Assembly: GCA_937911745.1 (NCBI GenBank)
Contig: CALDPX010000051.1
Coordinates: 1-22,079, forward strand
DNA length: 22,079 nt
From: an uncultured Alistipes sp.
GTDB taxonomy: Bacteria; Bacteroidota; Bacteroidia; Bacteroidales; Rikenellaceae
Direction of reading: 5' to 3'
The notes under the pieces were generated by a model. That model was given only the letters and a program-made list of their open reading frames with translations. It was not told the origin of the DNA and did not search any database. Shown piece after piece: positions 12,626-18,448 of this stretch (position 1 is the first letter of the stretch; the number at the start of each line of letters is the position of its first letter). Position numbers and translations under genes: made by a program.

Positions 12626-14911
12626 ATGTCAAAGAAAGACACAAAGCGCAGCACAAGGGGTGCTGCAAAGGGTGCGCAAAGAGGTGACCGCGCAGCCGTA
12701 ATTATGCAACTTTTCCGCTCGTTTCCACAGCGCAAATTCGCGCTCAAAACCCTCGCAGCCCAGAGCGGTGGAGCAGATCGCGAGGGACGTTATCAGACGA
12801 AAGCGATTGTTTACCAGATGGTTGAAGAGGGCTCGGTGGAGGCAACTTCGGCATCCACATTCCGTCTTGCAGCACGCGCACTGCCCACTGTGGAGGGTGT
12901 GGCACAAATGCTCTCTTCGGGTAGTATGTATGTTGTTGTGGAGGGTGTGGACAAAGACATCTTTGTGGACCGCCGCAACACCGCGCGCGCACTGGATGGC
13001 GACCGCGTGAAGGTAGCCATAACACGCCGCCGTGCCTCGGGCGACCCCGAAGGTCAGATTGTGGAGGTTACCGAGAGAGCCGACCGCAACTATGTCGGTA
13101 CAATCGAAAAAACCCGCTCGCACGCCTTTGTGAGGGTGTCGAGCAAGAATATGCCCGTAGATATTTTTATCGACAAAGGTGTTGATAAACTCGCCGATGG
13201 CGACAAAGTGGTGGTGCGCATTGTGGCGTGGGAGCCCGAGAGCAAGTGCCCCACAGGCAGGGTGGTGACCATTCTCGGCAAGGAGGGCGACAACACCGCC
13301 GAGATGCACGCCATACTCGCCGAGTACAACCTCCCCTACAACTTCCCGCGCGAGGTTGAGGATGAGGCAGAGCGCATCCCCGAAAAAATAACCGCCAAAG
13401 AGCGTGCCTTGCGCCGCGATATGCGCGATGTGGTGACCTTTACGATAGACCCTGCCGATGCCAAAGACTTCGATGATGCTCTCTCGTTCCGAGAGCTCGA
13501 CAATGGCAACGTGGAGGTTGGTGTTCACATAGCCGATGTTACCCACTATGTCGTGGAGGGCTCTATGGTGGAGCAGGAGGCTCGCGAGAGGGCTACAAGT
13601 GTCTATCTGGTCGATAGAACAATACCTATGCTGCCCGAGAGGCTCTCCAATGGTTTGTGCTCTTTGCGCCCGAACGAGGAGAAACTCTGCTTCTCGGCAA
13701 TCTTCGAGATGGATAGTGAGGCGCGAGTTGTCGGCAGCTGGTTTGGTCGCACGGTCATCCTCTCCAACCGCCGTTTTACCTACGAGGAGGCACAGAGAAT
13801 AATTGAGGGCGAGGAGGGCGACTACCGCTCGGAGATATTGGCACTCAACACTTTGGCGCAGAAGATGCGCCACCGCCGCTTTGAAGAGGGCTCCATAGCC
13901 TTCGAGCGTGAGGAGGCAAAATTCCACCTCGACAGCGAGGGTAAGCCTTTGGGTGTCTACTTCAAGGTGCAGAAGGAGGCTAACCAGCTGATAGAGGAGT
14001 TTATGCTGCTTGCCAACCGCTCGGTGTCGGAGTTCATAGGCTCCAAGAAGGGCAAAAACGGCAAACCCAAAACCTTCGTCTATCGCGTGCACGAGAAACC
14101 GGACGAGGACAAACTCGCTCGCTTTGCCAACTTCATCCTGCGCTTTGGCTACTACTTCGATGCCCGCAGGGGTAGGGCTGTGGCACAGCAGATGAACGCA
14201 CTGATGGGCGAGATTAAGGGCAAGAGCGAGGAGAATGTGGTGTCGATTTTGGCGGTGCGCACTATGCAGAAAGCGTACTACTCCACCGAAAATAAGGGGC
14301 ACTACGGCTTGGCGTTCCCCTACTACTCCCACTTCACGTCGCCCATCCGCCGCTACCCCGATATGATGCTCCACCGACTGCTGGCGCACTACTTGGAGGG
14401 TGGTAGTTCGGTCGATGCGGATGTTGTGGAGGAACTCTGCGAACATTCGAGCGACCAGGAGACGAGGGCTGCCGAGGCAGAACGCGCTTCGGTTAAATAT
14501 AAAATGGTGGAGTTTATGCGCGAGCGCGTGGGCGAGGAGTTCGACGGCTCCATCAGTGGCGTTACCGAGTGGGGTCTGTATGTGGAGTTGGAGGATACCC
14601 ATATAGAGGGTATGGTGGCTCTGCGCGACCTCTCGGACGAGTTCTACGCCTTCGATGAGGAGGAGTATGCCGCTGTGGGCACCCGCTCGGGCAGGAAATT
14701 CACACTTGGCGATAGGGTGCGCGTGAGGGTTAAGAACGCCGACCTGAGGCTGAAACAACTCGACTTCGAGATGGTGGGCTCCTACGACGGCAAGGGCGAA
14801 CTGTGGCGCATTAACGACCGCCCCACCGCCCCCGCAAACCCCAAATCAAAATCCCGCACCACCCCCTCCGCCGACACACCTTTTTATAAGGGTATCAAAC
14901 GCCGCCGATAG
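12626..14911 (+). CDS. rnr: Ribonuclease R (3'-5' exoribonuclease)
   Basis: Processive 3'-5' exoribonuclease that degrades structured RNA, rRNA and mRNA, in the cytosol. The 761-residue protein has an N-terminal basic segment and winged-helix region (about 1-90), cold-shock-type OB domains (about 95-230), the RNB catalytic domain with the metal-binding motif DPADAKDFDDAL (D275, D281, D283, D284), the HIADVTHYV and FPYYSHFTSPIRRYPDM motifs, and a C-terminal S1 domain (about 645-730). It ends with a Pro/Ser/Lys-rich tail finishing TPFYKGIKRRR. Length fits the family (about 720-810). The ATG at 12626 follows the promoter directly. Divergent from tRNA-Pro. The tail's FYK(G/K) motif is similar to the peptide that the palindromic repeat upstream of ispD would encode, which may be chance. 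Confidence 0.97.
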   Translation: MSKKDTKRSTRGAAKGAQRGDRAAVIMQLFRSFPQRKFALKTLAAQSGGADREGRYQTKAIVYQMVEEGSVEATSASTFRLAARALPTVEGVAQMLSSGSMYVVVEGVDKDIFVDRRNTARALDGDRVKVAITRRRASGDPEGQIVEVTERADRNYVGTIEKTRSHAFVRVSSKNMPVDIFIDKGVDKLADGDKVVVRIVAWEPESKCPTGRVVTILGKEGDNTAEMHAILAEYNLPYNFPREVEDEAERIPEKITAKERALRRDMRDVVTFTIDPADAKDFDDALSFRELDNGNVEVGVHIADVTHYVVEGSMVEQEARERATSVYLVDRTIPMLPERLSNGLCSLRPNEEKLCFSAIFEMDSEARVVGSWFGRTVILSNRRFTYEEAQRIIEGEEGDYRSEILALNTLAQKMRHRRFEEGSIAFEREEAKFHLDSEGKPLGVYFKVQKEANQLIEEFMLLANRSVSEFIGSKKGKNGKPKTFVYRVHEKPDEDKLARFANFILRFGYYFDARRGRAVAQQMNALMGEIKGKSEENVVSILAVRTMQKAYYSTENKGHYGLAFPYYSHFTSPIRRYPDMMLHRLLAHYLEGGSSVDADVVEELCEHSSDQETRAAEAERASVKYKMVEFMRERVGEEFDGSISGVTEWGLYVELEDTHIEGMVALRDLSDEFYAFDEEEYAAVGTRSGRKFTLGDRVRVRVKNADLRLKQLDFEMVGSYDGKGELWRINDRPTAPANPKSKSRTTPSADTPFYKGIKRRR

Positions 14912-14955
14912 AGGGCGAGCGTGCCTTGTGGGCGATTAGGTCGTTGCACTGCGAT

Positions 14956-15004
14956 AAACCACCTCCTCATTTACGTCAAAGTAAACTGCGGAGGTGGTTT
15001 TTTT
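14956..15004 (+). terminator. Terminator after rnr
   Basis: 11-bp perfect stem AAACCACCTCC (14956-14966) and GGAGGTGGTTT (14990-15000) followed by TTTT. Inside the loop TTAC and GTAA can pair to extend the fold. Confidence 0.88.
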
Positions 15005-15043
15005 GTGCGCCTACTCCTCGCCTCACTCCACTCGCAGGGGAGA

Positions 15044-15162
15044 GGTCTGTCCGCTTTGCCACGACCACCGCAAGGTGGGTGGTTGGCATCATTACCGCAT
15101 CTACCGCTCTCAACCTTAAAAAGGCATCCCCTTTTGTTTACGGGTATCTTTTTTAATACCCG
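15044..15162. repeat. REP-like palindromic element (copy 2) and adjacent hairpin
   Basis: GGTCTGT, TTGCCACGAC (15056-15065), hairpin CCACC-GCAA-GGTGG (15065-15078) and GGTTGGCATC (15081-15090) match the element at 4820-4870 in order; the stem bases differ but pair. Further on, CGGGTAT (15141-15147) and ATACCCG (15156-15162) form a 7-bp hairpin with a T-rich loop. No gene is visible between 15005 and 15222. Confidence 0.55.
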
Positions 15163-15222
15163 AGAACACGATATGCTATGGGGTTATTTTGGGGTGTGAT
15201 GCAATGCCCTTAACGGTGAGTG

Positions 15223-15255
15223 TTGTTCGTTTTGCGAAAATTATTTCTATATTTG
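15223..15255 (+). promoter_or_regulatory. Promoter of structured RNA B
   Basis: TTG (15223-15225), 22-bp spacer, TATATTTG (15248-15255). The -33 region GAGTGTTG is the same as in the RNA A promoter, and the A/T-rich spacer is similar (both contain a short TTTNGCGAAAA or TTTCGGAAAA stretch). Confidence 0.7.
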
Positions 15256-15261
15256 TGGTGT

Positions 15262-15514
15262 CTAACGATTTAATTCGTTGGATGAACATATACGAAAGTG
15301 TTTTTCGCAGTCCTAATCTGAAAATGTGGAAGTTTTCTAAACTGAGGGACAAACGAACAGCACTCATTTCTTGTGTAGTTGTGTGGCTATGCACGCTTTG
15401 TGCATATCTGCCCCATACTATTCAAGTGTGGGGCATTATCTCGTTTATCTCAGTTTAGGTCTTTCCACAACCTTCGGATTAATAAACGAAAATCAACTCC
15501 ACACTTTCTTTTTG
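15262..15514 (+). ncRNA. Structured RNA B, about 250 nt, paralogue of RNA A
   Basis: In order: 5' hairpin CTAACGA/TCGTTGG (15262-15268, 15275-15281); helix AGTG/CACT (15297-15300, 15361-15364) continued by TTCG/CGAA (15304-15307, 15354-15357) and GTCCT/AGGGAC (15310-15314, 15345-15350); block ACTCATTTCTTGTGTAG (15362-15378), 14 of 17 equal to RNA A; hairpin TATGCAC/GTGCATA (15388-15394, 15400-15406); CTGCCC (15408-15413); terminator AAGTGTGG/CCACACTT (15424-15431, 15499-15506) with inner CGTTTAT/ATAAACG, ending TTTCTTTTT. GCCCCA (15410-15415) can pair with TGGGGC (15429-15434), which overlaps the terminator's 5' arm. It lacks tmRNA, RNase P and SRP hallmarks. Family not recognised. Confidence 0.75.
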
Positions 15515-15600
15515 TTTAACGTTGTGCCAAGTGGAATTGTGTGGTTTTGAGTTGCAACAACAATTATTTACACAGATATTAACTTATTAAACTACTAATC

Positions 15601-17160
15601 ATGGGAAATACTAGCGGATACGTTTATGTAATGATTAACCCATCTTATGGCGAAGATGTGGTTAAGATTGGTAAAACAACAAAAGAGCCCGAAGAAAGGG
15701 CAAAAGAATTATCTGCTGCAACAGGGGTTGCAACACCCTTTATTGTTGTATATAAACGACTGTTTAGAAACTGTCATTATGCAGAAAAATTAATTCATCA
15801 AATTCTCGAAGAAAAGGGGTGTAGAGTAAATACAAATAGAGAATTTTTCTCCATCAGCATACCTGATGCAGTAAATACAATTCTTCAAATTCCCGATGAG
15901 CAAGGAGGTGCTATTAGTGAATCTTTGGAAAGTGAGAATAATAATCCCGATTTGGCAGAAGAGTTTTACAACATTGCGGTAATGTATGCAAATGGAAGCG
16001 ATGATGTTTTCCAAGATTATGACAAAGCCATAAGTTATTTTGAAAGAAGTGCAGAATTAGGTAATGTAAATGCTCTATATCAACTAGGAATTACTTGGTT
16101 GTTGTTTAAGAGTCGTGCAGATAAGGCTTTGCCATACTTTCACAGCGCAACAAATAAGGGTCATTGGGAAAGTTATGCATACATTGCCATGATATACAAT
16201 TTGATAGATTACAAGAACGAATCTAATGCAGCTTTGGCAGAGCGAAAATTTTTTGAAGGAATCAAAGCCAACAGCGCAATGCTTGATGACTTGACTTGGG
16301 ACACGAGTCTTGGTTACAACGTTGTGCACTGCCTATTAGACATCGTTCGTAACAATAAAACCATTCCAAGTATAGTTGATGAGGTTGTGTTCTTAAATAG
16401 AGAACGTGTAAAAAGAGCTTTTGAATACACAATACAACAACTAAAAAATCACAACGATGAATATATGTTAGATTATTATGAACGATATGTTGGTAAGTAC
16501 CTCAAACACATAGAAGAAAAAGTTTTATTATCAGATTCCGCAGGCAATGATTTAGGAAAGAATTATTACATCCTAGCTGAAAAGTATTTTAGCGGAGAAG
16601 ATGGTTATGAAAAAAGTGAGGTAAGAGCGCTAATGTATTTTAGAAAAAGTAGTGAGTTGGGGTACAAACAAGCCCTTGTGAACATTGGGCACTGTTGGCT
16701 GTTGCGTAACCAACCAGAAAAAGCAGATGAGGCATGGAAAGAGTTCTATAATACAGTATTTGATAGAGTCTCAAATGAAAGCACAACCATATCTGATAAG
16801 GAAAAATCTCGCATAGTGGGTGGATTCTACAAAATGTTTCATATTATAGGTAAAAACAAAGCATATCACCTGCTTTACGATGATTATTTCTACATGGCAG
16901 CTCATTGTGGCTTAACGGAATACTTAAATGATAAAAGTGCGGAAGCAGAAGAACTGACAAATGCAATTAGTAATTTTCAGTCAAAAGACTCTGAAACATT
17001 ATCAAAGATACCCATTGATGAACTATTAGACTATGGAGATATGTCATTGAAGCGTATACAATCTATTGTATTATCGGAAGAACTTAATGCAGTCCTTTCA
17101 GTAATGAAGAGATTTGTGGGCAATATTAATCCGAATCACGTTATGCAGAGGTTAGAATAA
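15601..17160 (+). CDS. GIY-YIG (T5orf172/MUG113-like) and SEL1-repeat protein
   Basis: 519 residues, AT-rich unlike the flanking core genes, which suggests transfer. The N-terminus matches the T5orf172/MUG113 branch of GIY-YIG nuclease-like domains: GYVYVM (residues 6-11), VKIG (21-24), R33 in EERAKEL, a helix with HYAEKLIHQIL and NREFF near residue 80, supplying the usual Arg and Glu. SEL1/TPR-like repeats follow at about 120-200 (AISYFERSAELGNVNALYQLG) in two halves and again at about 319-380 (ALMYFRKSSELGYKQALVNIG). The rest is helical. Nuclease activity is inferred from the fold; such domains occur in phage, mobile-element and defence proteins. The ATG at 15601 lies 87 bp after the terminator of RNA B, same direction, with no promoter box seen between. 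Confidence 0.85.
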   Translation: MGNTSGYVYVMINPSYGEDVVKIGKTTKEPEERAKELSAATGVATPFIVVYKRLFRNCHYAEKLIHQILEEKGCRVNTNREFFSISIPDAVNTILQIPDEQGGAISESLESENNNPDLAEEFYNIAVMYANGSDDVFQDYDKAISYFERSAELGNVNALYQLGITWLLFKSRADKALPYFHSATNKGHWESYAYIAMIYNLIDYKNESNAALAERKFFEGIKANSAMLDDLTWDTSLGYNVVHCLLDIVRNNKTIPSIVDEVVFLNRERVKRAFEYTIQQLKNHNDEYMLDYYERYVGKYLKHIEEKVLLSDSAGNDLGKNYYILAEKYFSGEDGYEKSEVRALMYFRKSSELGYKQALVNIGHCWLLRNQPEKADEAWKEFYNTVFDRVSNESTTISDKEKSRIVGGFYKMFHIIGKNKAYHLLYDDYFYMAAHCGLTEYLNDKSAEAEELTNAISNFQSKDSETLSKIPIDELLDYGDMSLKRIQSIVLSEELNAVLSVMKRFVGNINPNHVMQRLE

Positions 17161-17216
17161 ATTACCTTTTAATTAACCCAATAAATTTTATTAATCTTTG
17201 AATAATCCGAATACAG

Positions 17217-17249
17217 AAACGGCAGTCGCTTGGGTAGTGGCTGCCGTTT
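17217..17249. terminator. Terminator between convergent genes
   Basis: 9-bp perfect stem AAACGGCAG/CTGCCGTTT (17217-17225 and 17241-17249), placed between the GIY-YIG/SEL1 gene and the convergent regulator; T run is short on both sides. Confidence 0.7.
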
Positions 17250-17273
17250 GTGTTTGGTTCTAAGTGGGGAGGT

Positions 17274-18245
17274 TTATTGCAGTTTTATCTCGTCGATGCT
17301 GACGAGTTTGTTGACGATGGCGTAGATGGTAAGACCTGCGGGGGTGTGGATTTGGAGTTTGCCGGTGATGTTGCGGCGGTGGGTGGTGACGGTGTGCACC
17401 GAGAGGCACAGCTTGTCGGCTATCTCCTTGCTGGTCATACCCTTAGCCACACAGGCGATAATCTCCTTTTCGCGCGTGGAGAGTTGTTCGGAGGGGCTCT
17501 CCGAGTCATCAATGCTCTGCTCGCCATAGTTGGCACCGCTAATCCTCACAGCCTCCTCAGCCCTCATAACCGCAGGCACAAAAATCTTATCCTCCACCGA
17601 GCAGTGCAGCGCAAGGTCGTTCTCGCAGTTGATGATGTCGAAGAGCACCGAGTGTCGTGCCTCGCCACCGTCGCCCTGGGGATAGTAGCGGATGATGACA
17701 TTTTTCAGGTCGGCAAGTTTGTCCGCCAGGCGCGAGTCGCGGTGGGTATGTTTTGCCGAGAAGGTTTCGATGGTATATTCGCGGTTGAGGTAGCCCTGCA
17801 TAAGGCTATCGACATAAGCAAAGACGGTGGAGTTTTCGTACTCCATATGGGTGCGCACCTCTGCCACAAAGTCGTCAAAGAATTTCAGAATGAGCAGTGC
17901 CACCTCATCCTTGCCCGAGCAGTCTATCGCCTCGATGAGTTTGCGCCTGATGGCGGGCAGGTTGAACTCCAAAAACCAGACGTGAGCCCTGCGCAGATAC
18001 TCCATAAGGCTCGCCAGCGAGATGCTCTCGCCTTCCCACTGCTTACCACTCGTGAAGTTTGCCACCGAGAGAAAAGTCTCTACGTCCACCCCCTTTTCGG
18101 CACAAATCTCGCCCACCGTCTTGTCGCCAAAGCCGAGCGGAATACCGAAGCGGCTCATAACAAAGAGCAGTGAGTTGTTGTCGTCTATGAGGTTGCGCAG
18201 AGGGTCGGTGGCGCGATAGGGTGTGTGGGCAGTGAGTGTACTCAT
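17274..18245 (-). CDS. YtfE/ScdA-like di-iron hemerythrin protein fused to LuxR-type HTH
   Basis: 323 residues. Residues 14-64 match the ScdA_N/DUF542 domain (LRNLIDDNNSLLFVMSRFGI), but the usual CC(G/N)G cysteines are replaced by LGFGD. Residues 80-225 form a hemerythrin-like bundle with the YtfE di-iron ligand pattern: H88, HMEYE (H133, E137), H166 or H168, and HCSVE (H214, E218). Residues 254-318 are a LuxR/GerE HTH (LSTREKEIIACVAKGMTSKEIA, then LSVHTVTTHRRNI). YtfE-type proteins act in nitrosative and iron-sulphur stress; fused to a DNA-binding domain, an NO/O2/redox-sensing regulator is inferred. Start at the ATG 18245: an earlier TTG at 18275 falls in the promoter box. Divergent from a TonB receptor operon, with a palindrome between. 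Confidence 0.9.
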   Translation of the reverse strand: MSTLTAHTPYRATDPLRNLIDDNNSLLFVMSRFGIPLGFGDKTVGEICAEKGVDVETFLSVANFTSGKQWEGESISLASLMEYLRRAHVWFLEFNLPAIRRKLIEAIDCSGKDEVALLILKFFDDFVAEVRTHMEYENSTVFAYVDSLMQGYLNREYTIETFSAKHTHRDSRLADKLADLKNVIIRYYPQGDGGEARHSVLFDIINCENDLALHCSVEDKIFVPAVMRAEEAVRISGANYGEQSIDDSESPSEQLSTREKEIIACVAKGMTSKEIADKLCLSVHTVTTHRRNITGKLQIHTPAGLTIYAIVNKLVSIDEIKLQ

Positions 18246-18272
18246 TGTTGGAATGTTTGTCGGTTTTGTCCA

Positions 18273-18280
18273 CAAAGGTA
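18273..18280 (-). promoter_or_regulatory. -7 promoter box of the di-iron/LuxR regulator
   Basis: Minus strand TACCTTTG, 28-35 bp before the ATG at 18245. It overlaps the rejected TTG start at 18275. Confidence 0.6.
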
Positions 18281-18329
18281 CAATTTTTCCCCAAGTTCGG
18301 TATACCTACAAATGATTATTTCCGCCCCT

Positions 18330-18343
18330 TTTTGTGCACAAAA
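18330..18343. promoter_or_regulatory. 14-bp perfect palindrome between divergent promoters (candidate operator)
   Basis: TTTTGTGCACAAAA reads the same on both strands. It is 23 bp upstream of the TonB -7 box and 49 bp upstream of the regulator's -7 box, a normal place for an operator. Confidence 0.45.
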
Positions 18344-18366
18344 GCAAACATTTTGGTTAATTTTCA

Positions 18367-18374
18367 TATATTTG
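18367..18374 (+). promoter_or_regulatory. -7 promoter box of the TonB receptor operon
   Basis: TATATTTG matches TAnnTTTG, 74 bp before the ATG at 18449. No -33 TTG at ideal spacing. Confidence 0.6.
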
Positions 18375-18448
18375 ATGCAACATTTTAGGGGTTTTGTGCA
18401 TCTGTTAGGGTGTATGAATTCCCCAAAAACCGACAAACACCTCTGCCT

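Noticed and set aside
12629..14758. Very long open frame on the minus strand opposite rnr
   Set aside because: It mirrors the rnr codons, has no family motif and lacks its own promoter; rnr has all catalytic residues.
15189..15458. Open frame of 89 codons across RNA B
   Set aside because: It spans the promoter and helices of the RNA; no equivalent frame exists in RNA A although the RNA structure is shared.
11679..15514. RNAs A/B as tmRNA, RNase P RNA or SRP RNA
   Set aside because: No tRNA-like T arm or tag frame, no RNase P core sequences and no SRP GGAAG/AGCA apical loop seen. 6S RNA is not excluded but the ends do not form the long closing stem expected.
17250..18173. Plus-strand open frame opposite the di-iron/LuxR gene
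   Set aside because: Antisense shadow; the minus-strand product has three recognisable domains.
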